NCBI RefSeq assembly: GCF_029893345.1
Contig: NZ_JARXVE010000003.1
Coordinates: 248,001 to 312,000, forward strand
DNA from: Mycolicibacterium frederiksbergense
GTDB taxonomy: Bacteria > Actinomycetota > Actinomycetes > Mycobacteriales > Mycobacteriaceae
Reading direction: 5' to 3'
Length of the DNA: 64,000 bases
The notes beneath the pieces were generated by a model, which saw nothing but the letters and a program-made list of their open reading frames with translations, did no database searches and had not been told where the DNA came from. The translations under genes and the position numbers were made by a program. Every line of letters begins with the position of its first letter. Positions within the stretch are counted from its first letter, which is position 1. This document shows, one piece after another, positions 34,277 through 43,711 of the stretch.

Positions 34277-34471
34277 GGTCTTCCTCACGGTCGAGTACAG
34301 GTCCACTCTAGCTTTCCAGCTTCAACTGATCTGAAACTCACCTGTGAGGCAGACGGCGGCGTGTGGAGCGGGCCAGCCCAACGGCTTTGCACGCCAACCG
34401 TTCCGACATACCCAGAAGCACCACGTCAGCGTGGAACGGGTCGACTTAACAAACACCCAGGAAAGCCGTGC

Positions 34472-34513
34472 CGTTGCGGCATGGTCAAACCGGGACTTGA
34501 CCATGCCGCTACG
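34472..34513. repeat. 17-bp inverted repeat upstream of the first S9 peptidase
   Basis: Arms 34472-34488 (CGTTGCGGCATGGTCAA) and 34497-34513 pair at 16 of 17 positions around eight bases. The right arm begins with the -35 hexamer of the peptidase promoter. It may be an operator for a MerR dimer or a hairpin of the upstream transcript. Confidence 0.65.
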
Positions 34514-34527
34514 TCCAGGTGTGTCAT
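34497..34527 (+). promoter_or_regulatory. MerR-type promoter (19-bp spacer) of the first S9 peptidase
   Basis: TTGACC (34497-34502), a 19-base spacer and TGTCAT (34522-34527). Its spacer matches that of the second S9 peptidase promoter (63280-63310) at 16 of 19 bases. A 19-base spacer is the mark of promoters activated by MerR-family proteins. The GTG at 34535 lies seven bases after the -10, so the mRNA would be leaderless. Confidence 0.6.
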
Positions 34528-34534
34528 GGAGATC

Positions 34535-36775
34535 GTGACGCATGAACCCACGACGCTGACGGATTCCGACTACGCCCGCGCCGAGCAGATGCTCGCTCCC
34601 AACCGTGCGCGCCGGGTGCCCGGCAGCTCACTGCAGCCGCAATGGCTCGCCGACGGCACCCGGTTCTGGTACCGAATCGGCACCCGCTACGTCGTGGTGA
34701 ACCCCGCGGAGAACAGTCGGCGGGACGCTTTCGACCACGACCGGCTGGCGTCGGCACTGTCGGCCGCGTCCGGTCATGCCGCAGAGGCGGCCGACCTGCC
34801 GATCACCGCCGTCGACATCCGCGATGACGCGACGGTGCGGTTCACCGCGTTCGGCGAGCGCTGGGAGTGGTCCGACGACGCGGGCCTGAGCATCGGCGCC
34901 GCAGCGGCTTACGCACCCGGCGAAGGGCCGTCACCCGACGAGTCCTGGGTGGCGTTCCGGCGCGACGGCGACATCTGGGTCCGGCGCCCCTGGGAGCAGG
35001 AATTCGCGCTCACCGAGGACGCCGAACCGCTGTTCGACTACGGCGGCCTGCCCGATACGACCGGGGGCCGCGCGCTGATGCGGGCAGTCGGGCTGCCGCC
35101 GTTGACGATCCTGCACTGGTCACCTGACTCGACCCGAATCCTGGTACAGCGCATCGACCAACGGGATCTCCCGGAGCTGGTACTCGTCGAGTCCGCCCCT
35201 GCCGATGGCGGCCGGCCCGTCGAACACCGCACCCGGTACACCATGCCCGGCGAGGACGCGGTGGCGACCATGACGTGGAATGTGCTGGACGTGGCCGAAC
35301 GGAAGGTCATCCGTCAGCAGACCGAGCCCACGCCGATCATGCACAACACCGCTCTGGTGTACGCGTGGTGGACAGACGAAAACACGGTGCACTTCCTGCA
35401 CCACTCACGCGATGCACGGACCTTGGAACTGCGCCGTCTCGACCCCGCCACCGGAGCGGTGCACACCCTGATCAGCGAGACCGGTGAAACCCGCGTCGAC
35501 CCGGCACCGCAGCTGGGTGAGCCGCACTTGGTGCGGGTGCTGAAGTCCGGCGAGATCGTGTGGTGGTCCCAACGCGACGGTTGGGGCCATCTCTATCTCT
35601 ATTCGGCCGACGGCCGGGAGGTCACCCGGATCACCCAGGGGCAGTGGCTGGTTCGCATGCTGCTGTGGGTCGATGAGGACCGCAGGCAACTGTGGTTCGT
35701 CGCGGCCGGTCTCGTCGAGCACGATCCCTACCTGCGGCAGATCTGCCGGATCGATCTGGACGGTGCCGAGTTCACCCGGCTCACCGACGACGATCTGGAC
35801 CACGACGCGGTGAGCCCGCCCGAAGGCGGCTACCTCGTCGATCGGGCATCGTCGCCGAGCCTGCCGCCGCGTTCGGTGGTCCTCGACGGTGACGGAAACG
35901 AACTCGTGCAACTCGAATCCCCGGACACCGCCGCACTGGAGGCGCTCGGGTGGCAGCCGCCGGAACGCTTCCGGGTCACCGGCGCGGACGGCAAGACCCC
36001 GATCTACGGTCTGCTGTGGCGCCCCCAAGGCTTCGACCCGGAGCAGCGCTACCCGATCGTCGAACACATCTATCCGGGGCCGCAGATCTACCGCGCCGGA
36101 CCGTCGTTCGACCCGCCGCACCAGGGTGAGCCCGAGGCCTTCGCGGCACTCGGGTTCGCGGCGATCGCCATCGACGGGCGGGGTACGGCCGGGCGCAGCA
36201 AGGCTTTTCAGGATCACTCCTACGGTGATCTCGGCAACGCCGGAGCGCTGGACGATCACATCGCCGCGATCCACGAACTCGGGCATCGGTATCCCTGGCT
36301 GGACACCGGCCGGGTCGGTATCACCGGGCAGTCGGCGGGCGCGTTCGCGGCGGCCCGCGCGGTGCTGATGTACCCGGAGTCCTATCACGTGGCCGTCGCG
36401 ACATCCGGCAACCACGACAACGCCGTCAACTTGGCCATGTGGGCCGAGCACTATCACGGTGATGTGAGCGAGGACGGCAAGCGCGCCGTCTCGAACACCA
36501 CCCTAGCTGCGAATCTGATGGGCAAGCTGCTGCTCATCCACGGCGAACTGGACGACAACGCGCACCCCTACATGACGATGCGGTTGGTCGACGCTCTCAT
36601 CCAGGCGGACAAGGATTTCGACCTGATCATGATCCCCGGCGCCGAGCACGCGCTGCTCGGCCGGCAACACTACTTCCTGCGCCGCACCTGGGACTATTTC
36701 GTGCGGCACCTGCACGGCACCGAGCCGCCGGACTACCGGCTCGCACCGTTGCCGCTGCCGACCCTAGGTGGCTAG
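34535..36775 (+). CDS. S9-family (DPP IV-like) serine peptidase
   Basis: Peptidase of 746 residues from the GTG at 34535 (749 from the ATG at 34526; the open frame from 34361 is spurious). An N-terminal beta-propeller of the DPP IV type covers about 1-480, with WSPDSTRILVQRIDQ and VWWSQRDGWGHLYLY. The C-terminal alpha/beta hydrolase has the nucleophile in GITGQSAGAFAAA, the Asp in IHGELDDNAHP and the His in MIPGAEHALLG. No signal peptide is seen, so it should be cytoplasmic. A promoter shared with the 61387 peptidase and a wrecked MerR gene next door point to a duplicated peptidase-MerR module. Confidence 0.88.
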   Translation: MTHEPTTLTDSDYARAEQMLAPNRARRVPGSSLQPQWLADGTRFWYRIGTRYVVVNPAENSRRDAFDHDRLASALSAASGHAAEAADLPITAVDIRDDATVRFTAFGERWEWSDDAGLSIGAAAAYAPGEGPSPDESWVAFRRDGDIWVRRPWEQEFALTEDAEPLFDYGGLPDTTGGRALMRAVGLPPLTILHWSPDSTRILVQRIDQRDLPELVLVESAPADGGRPVEHRTRYTMPGEDAVATMTWNVLDVAERKVIRQQTEPTPIMHNTALVYAWWTDENTVHFLHHSRDARTLELRRLDPATGAVHTLISETGETRVDPAPQLGEPHLVRVLKSGEIVWWSQRDGWGHLYLYSADGREVTRITQGQWLVRMLLWVDEDRRQLWFVAAGLVEHDPYLRQICRIDLDGAEFTRLTDDDLDHDAVSPPEGGYLVDRASSPSLPPRSVVLDGDGNELVQLESPDTAALEALGWQPPERFRVTGADGKTPIYGLLWRPQGFDPEQRYPIVEHIYPGPQIYRAGPSFDPPHQGEPEAFAALGFAAIAIDGRGTAGRSKAFQDHSYGDLGNAGALDDHIAAIHELGHRYPWLDTGRVGITGQSAGAFAAARAVLMYPESYHVAVATSGNHDNAVNLAMWAEHYHGDVSEDGKRAVSNTTLAANLMGKLLLIHGELDDNAHPYMTMRLVDALIQADKDFDLIMIPGAEHALLGRQHYFLRRTWDYFVRHLHGTEPPDYRLAPLPLPTLGG

Positions 36776-37055
36776 CCCGCGCACGATCTCCCCCGCCCGG
36801 CGCAGCACGTCCAGCTGCGCCGGGTTGTACAGGTCCAGCATCGCATCGTCGATCGCCTTGTCCGCGAAGCGTTTTCCGCGCGGGGCGTCTGATTCGTTTG
36901 ATGCGCACCAACTTGACCAGATGCGCAACACCGTACTGTTTGTAGCCGTTGCTGCGGCGTTCCGGCTCCGGCAGCAGACCGACATCGTGGTAGTGCCGCA
37001 CCGCCCGCAGGCTGGTGCCGGCTAGGCCGGCGAGTTCACGGGCACTCCAGGCCAC
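36764..37055 (-). pseudogene. MerR-family regulator with internal deletion and frameshift
   Basis: From the GTG at 37055 the protein reads VAWSARELAGLAGTSLRAVR, HYHDVGLLPEPERRSNGYKQ, YGVAHLVKLVRIKR, almost identical to the intact MerR at 63338. It then jumps, in another frame, to SDAPRGKRFADKAIDDAMLD and ends in RRAGEIVRGLAT. In the intact gene those parts are about 440 bases apart, so a deletion not divisible by three removed the middle. Its stop overlaps the S9 peptidase stop by 12 bases. No working activator can come from it. Confidence 0.85.
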
Positions 37056-37105
37056 GGCATGGCGGCGATGTGGCCCTGCCGGGTAGACAAGCAGTCTGTC
37101 GACGT

Positions 37106-37957
37106 TCACGTGCGGCGTGCGGCCCACACGGTGCGTTCAGTGCGTAGCGCAAGGTCATCGCGGCCCAAAATGCTGTGCGGGCCGTCGATTTCGAGTAGCT
37201 GATCCAGCGCAAGGAGATCATCGACCGAGAGCACGTCGGCGGCGGCCGTGCGCATACTGCGGAGACTGCAGAGTGCGTAGCGGCCGACCGTCTCGCAGTG
37301 GGAGTGCTCGATGTTGACGGTGATCGTGCGTTCACCTTCGATGGTGAATCCGGCAGCGGTGAGCCTGGGTCCCCAGTCGGTGCCCCGGTGGAGTAATTGG
37401 CCGGCGTGGCGGCGGTCAATCGCGGTGTGGCAGCGCTTCTCTAGGCCGGGTTGGTCCATGGGGGCATCGTCGGGCAGAAACCGGGGGAAGCCGGCGAGTT
37501 CGACAACGGCGAAGAGTCCGCCGGGGGCGAGAGTGTCGTGAACCCGGCGCAACGTGTCGTCGGGATCGGCCATGTGGTGCAGGGCGGCCGATGCCCACAC
37601 CAAGTCGGGTTCGCCGAGGTTCGGCCATGTCGCGTTGAGATCCGCCTGGACAATACTCACGCGGTCGGCCACTTTCGCTTCGCAGGCCTTTTCGCGCACG
37701 CGGTGCAGGTGACGGACCGAGGAGTCTACGGCGGTGACGTGTGCCTCGGGGAAGCGTGCGAGCAGGGCGAAGGTGCCCGTGCCGGTCCCGCAGCCTAAAT
37801 CCAGGATCTGGCGGGGGCTCGCTTTGACGGGCAGCCACGCGGTGATGGATGCGGTGTGCCCGGCGAGCACTTCCGCGTCAAGGTCGAGAATTTCCGCCTG
37901 GCCCTCGACGCCACATCGATCTGCGTGGTGCGCGGGGTCGTGCACGGAGAACGTCAT
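37106..37957 (-). CDS. Class I SAM-dependent methyltransferase
   Basis: Protein of 283 residues. The SAM-binding motif I is ILDLGCGTGTGTFAL, followed by VTAVDSSVRHL, QADLNATWP and ALHHMADPDDTLRRVHDTLAPGG. These give a clear class I fold of the UbiE/trans-aconitate type (methyltransf_25). The C-terminal 100 residues are a helical cap that would define the substrate, which I cannot infer. Start at the ATG 37957. It is on the same strand as the XRE-cupin gene, 116 bases after it, and may be co-regulated. Confidence 0.85.
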   Translation of the reverse strand: MTFSVHDPAHHADRCGVEGQAEILDLDAEVLAGHTASITAWLPVKASPRQILDLGCGTGTGTFALLARFPEAHVTAVDSSVRHLHRVREKACEAKVADRVSIVQADLNATWPNLGEPDLVWASAALHHMADPDDTLRRVHDTLAPGGLFAVVELAGFPRFLPDDAPMDQPGLEKRCHTAIDRRHAGQLLHRGTDWGPRLTAAGFTIEGERTITVNIEHSHCETVGRYALCSLRSMRTAAADVLSVDDLLALDQLLEIDGPHSILGRDDLALRTERTVWAARRT

Positions 37958-38073
37958 GTTCCGACGGTAAGTCGGTCATGCGCCAAATGCGCCGCGTCTT
38001 GCGCAGTCGGCAAGGCGGCGGATGTTCGTGCCGACGGATGCGCAAGTGGGCAGGAATACGTGCGGGCGAGTCG

Positions 38074-38679
38074 TCACCCTGGCCGGCGCTCCTCTGCGGT
38101 CACCTCCTTATCGGATTGGTGGGCCCGGCGGGCGTCGCGGTCGAAGATGCCCAAGATCTCGCACGGTCCACCCTCGGCACCGATCGCGTGCGGCAGCATG
38201 GTGGGAAACTCAGCGGCCTCGTTGGTCTCCACGCGCAAACGACGGTGGCCCAGCATCAGCACCGCGGTGCCGGACAGGACGACGAGCCATTCTTGCCCGG
38301 GGTGAGCACGCATGCGTGCCGGATTCTCCGGGGGCGGGTTCGTCATACGCGTGCGCACCACGGTCATGCCGGCATTCGCCTTGATCGGCCATCGCATTAT
38401 CCCGTGGGCCGCATCGATTGACGGGTGGGAGATCACGTCGTCAGCCTCAGTTTCGACCAGCTGGTCCAGAGAAGTGTCCAGGGCTCGAGCGAGCGTGACG
38501 AGTTGATCCAAGGCGAGGCGCCGTGAGCCGGTCTCGATGCGACTGAGCGACGACGGACTAAGTCGTGCCCGAGTGGCCAACTCATCCAAGGACCAACCCT
38601 GCGCAACACGCAGGGCACGGATGCGTTTGCGCACCAGGCTGTCCAGATCACCACTTTCTTGCGTCATAGGCATGAGCAT
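38074..38679 (-). CDS. XRE-family regulator with C-terminal cupin domain
   Basis: Protein of about 201 residues. A lambda-repressor-like HTH is at residues 15-70 (RIRALRVAQGWSLDELATRA, SPSSLSRIETGSRRLALDQL) and a cupin barrel follows (HPGQEWLVVLSGTAVLML, then ETNEAAEFPTMLPHAIG). The cupin probably binds a small effector or metal. Three closely spaced ATG codons (38679, 38673, 38667) compete as the start. It diverges from the flavoprotein-MmpS-MmpL operon with a gap of about 90 bases, so it is the likely regulator of that export system. Confidence 0.85.
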   Translation of the reverse strand: MLMPMTQESGDLDSLVRKRIRALRVAQGWSLDELATRARLSPSSLSRIETGSRRLALDQLVTLARALDTSLDQLVETEADDVISHPSIDAAHGIMRWPIKANAGMTVVRTRMTNPPPENPARMRAHPGQEWLVVLSGTAVLMLGHRRLRVETNEAAEFPTMLPHAIGAEGGPCEILGIFDRDARRAHQSDKEVTAEERRPG

Positions 38680-38768
38680 ATGTCGATATCGCAAGGTGTG
38701 CCTACGCTCATCCATACCGACCGGCGACGGGTCCGGACTCCAATTAACACGATGGAAAGGGTGGGACG
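38680..38768. promoter_or_regulatory. Divergent promoter region, XRE-cupin and MmpS/MmpL operon
   Basis: Short gap between the XRE-cupin start and the flavoprotein GTG at 38769. ATATGTCGATATCG near the regulator end is AT-rich and self-complementary in its centre (CGATATCG, 38684-38691) and may be the operator. AAAGGGTGGG precedes the flavoprotein start. Confidence 0.4.
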
Positions 38769-39806
38769 GTGCCTGTGACAACTGTCGACGGGGTAATGGA
38801 CCTACTGCCGGGTGACGTGGTTGACGCCGTGGTGATCGGCGGCGGAGCCGCAGGCCTGGGTGGCGCGTTGATGCTGGCCCGCTTGCGCCGGTCGGTCGTC
38901 GTGATCGACAGCGGCACTCCCCGCAACGCGCCTGCCGAGGGCGTGCACGCCCTGCTCGGTCTGGATGGCACAACGCCGGCGGAACTGCTGCGCCGCGGCC
39001 GCGAGGAGGTGCGGCGCTACGGCGGGCGAATCGTAGCCGGCGAGGTAACCTCCGCTGCCCCGGACGTGCCTTCTGCAGAGGGAGATCCGCGCTTCACCAT
39101 CACGCTCTCCGACAGTCGATCCGTGCAGACGCGCCGCGTGCTGGTCGCCACCGGACTGCGAGACACACTCCCCGACATCCCCGGACTGGCCCCGCATTGG
39201 GGCAAGGGCGTCGTGCACTGCCCGTTCTGCCACGGGTGGGAGGTACGCGATGAACCCATCGGCGTCTTGGCCGGGGGCCCAGGCTCGATCCTTCACGCGC
39301 AGCTGTTCCGTCAATTGACTGAAGACATCGTGTACTTCACCCGCGGCACCGACCTGGACGACGGCACACGCAAACGATTCGCTACCCGCGGTATCCGTGT
39401 CATCGACACCCCGGTCGCCGAGGTCCGGTCCGACGAGACGGGCATAACGGGTGTGCGGCTCACCGACGGACAGGTCGTGCCGCGACGCGTCCTGACGGTA
39501 CTCACTTGGATGCAGGCGCGCACCGACGGCCTCGAGGGCCTGCAGCTGCCGATGGCGGATCTGCCGGGCGGCATCGGCCGCGGCTTCGTCACTGGCATGG
39601 CAGGAACCACCGACGTGCCAGGCGTGTGGGTCGCCGGCAACGCCACCGATCTGGCTGCGCAAGTCGGCGCCGCCGCGGCCGCCGGAGCTCTCGCTGCCTC
39701 GCACATGAGCGCCGACCTTGCCATCGCCGACACCAACGCAGCCCTCGTTGTCGTGCAGTCCCACAATAATCCCTCCTCTTTTGGACACGAGGAGAACAGC
39801 AGATGA
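38769..39806 (+). CDS. Thioredoxin reductase-like FAD/NAD(P) oxidoreductase
   Basis: Flavoprotein of 345 residues; GTG start at 38769. FAD fold: AVVIGGGAAGLGGALMLARL; redox-active Cys pair in HCPFCHGWEV; second dinucleotide region PIGVLAGGPGSILHAQLF; C-terminal FAD motif GVWVAGNATDLAAQVGAA. It resembles the TrxR-like enzymes often found beside XRE-cupin regulators. The stop overlaps the start of a 38-residue frame, followed by MmpS and MmpL, so it heads an operon. It may keep an exported substrate or a thiol partner reduced. Confidence 0.85.
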   Translation: MPVTTVDGVMDLLPGDVVDAVVIGGGAAGLGGALMLARLRRSVVVIDSGTPRNAPAEGVHALLGLDGTTPAELLRRGREEVRRYGGRIVAGEVTSAAPDVPSAEGDPRFTITLSDSRSVQTRRVLVATGLRDTLPDIPGLAPHWGKGVVHCPFCHGWEVRDEPIGVLAGGPGSILHAQLFRQLTEDIVYFTRGTDLDDGTRKRFATRGIRVIDTPVAEVRSDETGITGVRLTDGQVVPRRVLTVLTWMQARTDGLEGLQLPMADLPGGIGRGFVTGMAGTTDVPGVWVAGNATDLAAQVGAAAAAGALAASHMSADLAIADTNAALVVVQSHNNPSSFGHEENSR

Positions 39807-39919
39807 CGCTCACCTGGCCGCCGACAGCCGGTGACGCAGACGAACTAGGAACTCGCACTGGGGAAGTCATCGCGATCGACAGGTCCGATTACACAACTGA
39901 CGGCGAAGGCACTCGGTGA
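39803..39919 (+). CDS. 38-residue protein between flavoprotein and MmpS
   Basis: A small frame starting MTLTWPPTAGDADELGTR and ending DGEGTR. It has one of the best ribosome sites of the window (GAGGAG at 39789-39794, eight bases before the ATG). Its ATG overlaps the flavoprotein stop (ATGA) and its TGA overlaps the GTG of mmpS (GTGA). It is acidic, without a membrane helix or Cys. It may be a real microprotein or simply keep ribosomes moving from the flavoprotein to MmpS. I know no family for it. Confidence 0.6.
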   Translation: MTLTWPPTAGDADELGTRTGEVIAIDRSDYTTDGEGTR

Positions 39920-40350
39920 CGAGCCTCGTCAAGCGGGCGTGGATTCCACTGCTCATTGTTGTGGTCGTCGCGATATCAGGATTCGTGGTCTATCGCATGC
40001 ACGGCATGTTCGGGTCGGACAACGAGGTCACCCGCCCCGGCGCCGGGCTCGCCGAAGACCCTGAGCCGTTCAACCCCAAAGTTGTGACCTACGAGATCTT
40101 CGGGAAGGAAGGCGCCGTGGCGACTATCAATTATCTCGATCTAGACGCCCAGCCGCAGAGGGTGAGGGATGCTCCCCTGCCCTGGTCGGTCACCCTCAGC
40201 ACCACAGCGCCTGCGGCGAGTGTCACGATCGTCGCCCAGGGCGACGGGGACAGCATCAGCTGCCGCATCACCGTCAACGACGAAGTGAAGGATGAGAACA
40301 CATCCGTCGGCGTGAGCGCCCAGACCTTCTGCCTGGTGAAGTCCGCATGA
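39916..40350 (+). CDS. mmpS: MmpS-family membrane accessory protein
   Basis: Protein of 144 residues with one N-terminal membrane helix ([20 protein letters not shown]) and an exported beta-rich domain ([48 protein letters not shown]). This is the MmpS pattern, known to work with MmpL transporters, for example MmpS4/MmpS5 in siderophore and drug export. It starts four bases inside the 38-residue frame and ends four bases inside mmpL, so all are translationally coupled. Confidence 0.92.
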   Translation: MTSLVKRAWIPLLIVVVVAISGFVVYRMHGMFGSDNEVTRPGAGLAEDPEPFNPKVVTYEIFGKEGAVATINYLDLDAQPQRVRDAPLPWSVTLSTTAPAASVTIVAQGDGDSISCRITVNDEVKDENTSVGVSAQTFCLVKSA

Positions 40351-43232
40351 GCGACAACCGGGTTGCCAAACATCCGGCCATTCCGCGGTTTCTCCGCCTG
40401 TTCTGCGTGCCGGTATTGCTGGGATGGCTGGCGCTAACCGCCATCGTGAACGTCGTCGTGCCCCAATTGGAGGTCGTCGGCCAAGAGCACGCGGTGTCCT
40501 TGGCTCCCGACGACGCGCCGTCGCTGCAGGCAACGATGCTGGCGGGCAAGGTCTTTGAGGAGTTCGACTCCAATAGCTCGGCGATGATCGTGCTGGAGAG
40601 CGAGAAACCACTCGGCGAGGAAGCGCATCGCTACTACGACGGTCTGATCAAGAAGCTCGAAGCCGACACCACGCACGTCGAGCACGTCCAGGACTTTTGG
40701 GGTGATCCACTGACCGCGGGGGGCGCGCAGAGCCCCGACGGCAAGGCGACTTACGTGCAGCTCTACCTCGCCGGTAACCAGGGTGAGACTTTGGCCAATG
40801 AATCCGTCCAGGCGGTGAAGAACGTGGTAGGCGCTACTCCGCCGCCGCCGGGCTTGAAGGTCTTCGTCACCGGACCGGGTCCGATGGCCTCGGCCCAGCA
40901 GGACGCGGGCGACAAGAGTCTGCAACTGGTTACAGCAGTGACCATGGGGGTCATCGTATTGATGTTGCTGCTTGTCTACCGCTCCATCATCACCGTGGTT
41001 CTAGTCCTGTTCATGGTGATGTTTGAACTGATGGTCACCCGGGGCGTCGTGGCATTTCTGGGTTACCACGAAGTGATCGGGCTATCCACGTTCGCGGTCA
41101 ACCTGCTTACCTTGCTCGCGATCGCCGCTGGCACCGACTACGCGATCTTTCTCATCGGCCGATATCACGAAGCACGTCGAGCCGGCGAAGACCGCGAAAC
41201 CGCTTACTACACCATGTACCGAGGGACTGCCCACGTCATCCTAGGCTCGGGCCTGACGATCTCCGGAGCGACGTTCTGCCTCAGCTTCACCCGATTGCCG
41301 TACTTCCAGACCATGGGTGTGCCCTTGGCGATCGGCATGCTCGTCGTAACAGTGGCGGCGCTCACCATGGCGCCGGCCCTGCTGACCGTGGCAAGCCGAT
41401 TCGGCCTACTGGACCCTCAACGCACCACGAACACCCGCGGCTGGCGCCGGGTGGGCACCGCCGTAGTCCGCTGGCCCGGCCCAATTCTGGTGGCGTCGAT
41501 TGCGGTCGCCCTGATCGGTCTGCTTGCTCTACCGTCCTACACGACCAGCTACAACGATCGCGCTTACCTGCCTGCCGACATCGAGGCCAACGAGGGCTAC
41601 GCGGCAGCGGACCGACACTTCTCTCAAGCCCGCCTCAATCCTGAAATGCTCCTGCTCCGGGCCGACCATGACCTTCGCAATTCTGCGGACATGCTCATCG
41701 TCGACCGGATCGCCAAGGCCGTCTTCCACCTTCCCGGCATCGCGCGGGTGCAGACCATCACACGGCCACTGGGCACCCCGATTGAACACACCTCAATCCC
41801 GTACCAAATCGGCATGCAGGGCGTCACCCAACAGCTGAACCAGTCCTATTCGGAGGGCCGCACCGCGGACCTGCTGACCCAGGCCGATGACATCTCCAAG
41901 ACGATCGACATCCTGAGACAACAGATGGAGCTGCAGAAGCAGAACGCTGTAGCCCAAAATGAGCAAACCGCCGCCTTTCGCGACATCGTTCCGATCGTGA
42001 ACGGCTTACGCGACAAGATCGCGAACTTCGACGACTTCTTCCGGCCGCTGCGCAATTACTTCTACTGGGAACCTCACTGCTTCGACATCCCCTCCTGCGC
42101 TGCAATGCGATCGGTGTTCGATGCCATCGACGGCATCAGCCAACTCTCCGCCCAGTTCGGAACTATCACCGCCAGTTTGGACAAGCTTGCTGCCACCCAA
42201 GCGAAGCTGAATGCCCTGCTTCCGCCCCAAATCGCCAGTCAGGAAGCAAACCGGCAGCGCATCCTGACCAACTACGCGACGCAAAAGGGGCTGCAAGACC
42301 AGCAAGATCAGCAGGATCAGACGAACGCGATGGGTCAGGCGTTCGACAAGTCCAAGATCGACGATTCGTTCTATCTACCCCCTGAGGTCTTCGACAATCC
42401 CGACTTCAAGCGGGGCCTAAAACAGTTCGTGTCGCCCGACGGAAAGGCAGTGCGCTTCATCATCTCCCATCAGGGCGACCCTGCGACCCCCGAGGGCATC
42501 ACTCACATCGCCCAGATCAAGAACGCCGCATTCGAAGCCATCAAGGGCACACCAATGGAAACCTCGAAGATCTACCTCGGCGGCACCGCGGCGACCTACA
42601 AGGACATGCAGGACGGCACCACATACGACCTGATGATCGCTGCCGTATCCGCCCTCTGCCTGATCTTCGTCATCATGCTGATCATCACCCGCGCAGTCAT
42701 CGCCGCTTTGGTGATCGTCGGCACTGTGTTGCTCTCGCTGGCTGCTTCGTTCGGGTTGTCCGTACTCATCTGGCAACACATCATCGGACTTCAGCTGCAC
42801 TGGATGATCCTGGGCATGTCGGTGATCATCCTGCTAGCCGTCGGGTCGGACTACAACCTACTTCTAGTGGCCCGTTTCAAGGAGGAACGCGGGGCGGGCT
42901 TGAAGACGGGCATCATCCGGTCGATGGCCGGCACCGGCAGCGTGGTGACATCAGCGGGTCTGGTGTTCGCCTTCACGATGATGACATTCGCGTTGAGCGA
43001 TCTGCGTGTAATGGCTCAGGTGGGGACCACCATCGGCCTCGGCCTACTCTTCGACACCTTGGTTGTTCGGTCCTTCATGACGCCAACCATTGCCGCGCTG
43101 ATGGGTCGCTGGTTCTGGTGGCCGCAGAACGTACGGACCCGACCAGCCCGGCCAGCGAGGCAGATAGTAGGCGTGGGATCGGCGGGGCGGCACAGCTTAG
43201 ATGAAGCACTCCAAAGCGAGGGAGCGGAATGA
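40347..43232 (+). CDS. mmpL: MmpL-family RND transporter
   Basis: Inner-membrane exporter of 961 residues with the RND layout: helix 1, large external domain, helices 2-6, a second external domain, helices 7-12. Proton-relay motifs are [20 protein letters not shown] and [19 protein letters not shown]. The second external domain has a Gln/Asp-rich coiled coil ([18 protein letters not shown]). Length and the MmpS partner place it with MmpL4/MmpL5-type proteins, which export siderophores, glycolipids or drugs. Regulation by the divergent XRE-cupin protein and the leading flavoprotein set it apart from the usual MarR- or TetR-controlled systems. Confidence 0.93.
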   Translation: MSDNRVAKHPAIPRFLRLFCVPVLLGWLALTAIVNVVVPQLEVVGQEHAVSLAPDDAPSLQATMLAGKVFEEFDSNSSAMIVLESEKPLGEEAHRYYDGLIKKLEADTTHVEHVQDFWGDPLTAGGAQSPDGKATYVQLYLAGNQGETLANESVQAVKNVVGATPPPPGLKVFVTGPGPMASAQQDAGDKSLQLVTAVTMGVIVLMLLLVYRSIITVVLVLFMVMFELMVTRGVVAFLGYHEVIGLSTFAVNLLTLLAIAAGTDYAIFLIGRYHEARRAGEDRETAYYTMYRGTAHVILGSGLTISGATFCLSFTRLPYFQTMGVPLAIGMLVVTVAALTMAPALLTVASRFGLLDPQRTTNTRGWRRVGTAVVRWPGPILVASIAVALIGLLALPSYTTSYNDRAYLPADIEANEGYAAADRHFSQARLNPEMLLLRADHDLRNSADMLIVDRIAKAVFHLPGIARVQTITRPLGTPIEHTSIPYQIGMQGVTQQLNQSYSEGRTADLLTQADDISKTIDILRQQMELQKQNAVAQNEQTAAFRDIVPIVNGLRDKIANFDDFFRPLRNYFYWEPHCFDIPSCAAMRSVFDAIDGISQLSAQFGTITASLDKLAATQAKLNALLPPQIASQEANRQRILTNYATQKGLQDQQDQQDQTNAMGQAFDKSKIDDSFYLPPEVFDNPDFKRGLKQFVSPDGKAVRFIISHQGDPATPEGITHIAQIKNAAFEAIKGTPMETSKIYLGGTAATYKDMQDGTTYDLMIAAVSALCLIFVIMLIITRAVIAALVIVGTVLLSLAASFGLSVLIWQHIIGLQLHWMILGMSVIILLAVGSDYNLLLVARFKEERGAGLKTGIIRSMAGTGSVVTSAGLVFAFTMMTFALSDLRVMAQVGTTIGLGLLFDTLVVRSFMTPTIAALMGRWFWWPQNVRTRPARPARQIVGVGSAGRHSLDEALQSEGAE

Positions 43233-43242
43233 GTTGGTTAGG

Positions 43243-43282
43243 CGACGGGTGCGGATCCATGTTGCGCACCCCGTCGGCTTTT
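43243..43282 (+). terminator. Terminator after mmpL
   Basis: CGACGGGTGCG (43243-43253) pairs with 43265-43276 with one bulged base, and a TTTT run follows at 43279-43282. It lies ten bases after the mmpL stop and is a near-textbook intrinsic terminator. Confidence 0.7.
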
Positions 43283-43711
43283 GCCAATCATCCTCACACA
43301 TATGGAATTAACGATCAGGACGACCCCCTGCGTGCAAAACACCGCTACTTGGGGCAATACGGACGGGCGTTTAAGGGTGGATGAAACAGCAGGCGGATCG
43401 GACGGGCCGCCGAGTAGTTCGCGGCGGGCTTCAGCGGGTGTTTTCTATCAAGTGTTTGGCGTGGTCGGTTGTCGAGTTTGGTGGCGACAAAGTCGAGGTG
43501 ATCGTGCGACAACACCGACAGGTCAGCGTCTTTAACAGATCACTGGCAGAGCAGTCCGTTGGTGTTTGAGCAATCCGTTGGTGTTTGGTTGCTTCCGAGC
43601 TGCACGGGGAATACGGATCGCACAAGTGGAAGTCGAGATCGGTGGCCCGCACCCGGGGACGACTGTTGGAACCGGAGCGCGGGGTCGCTCGATCGTCGAC
43701 GGCATTGCGTT
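43283..43711. other. Decayed stretch, possible transposase remnant, short direct repeat
   Basis: No working gene. Fragments in two frames around 43438-43520 (VFYQVFGVVG and VVEFGGDKVEVIVRQHRQ) faintly resemble the N-terminus of ISL3-type transposases. A TCCGTTGGTGTTTG direct repeat occurs near 43556 and 43573. The transposase reading is weak. Confidence 0.3.

Noticed and set aside
34361..34534. Upstream extension of the first S9 peptidase frame
   Set aside because: It would run through the promoter and the 17-bp inverted repeat and has no peptidase-like sequence.
43438..43520. ISL3-type transposase remnant
   Set aside because: Resemblance is limited to a few hydrophobic positions over two frames with no zinc Cys motif; kept only as a remark on the gap.
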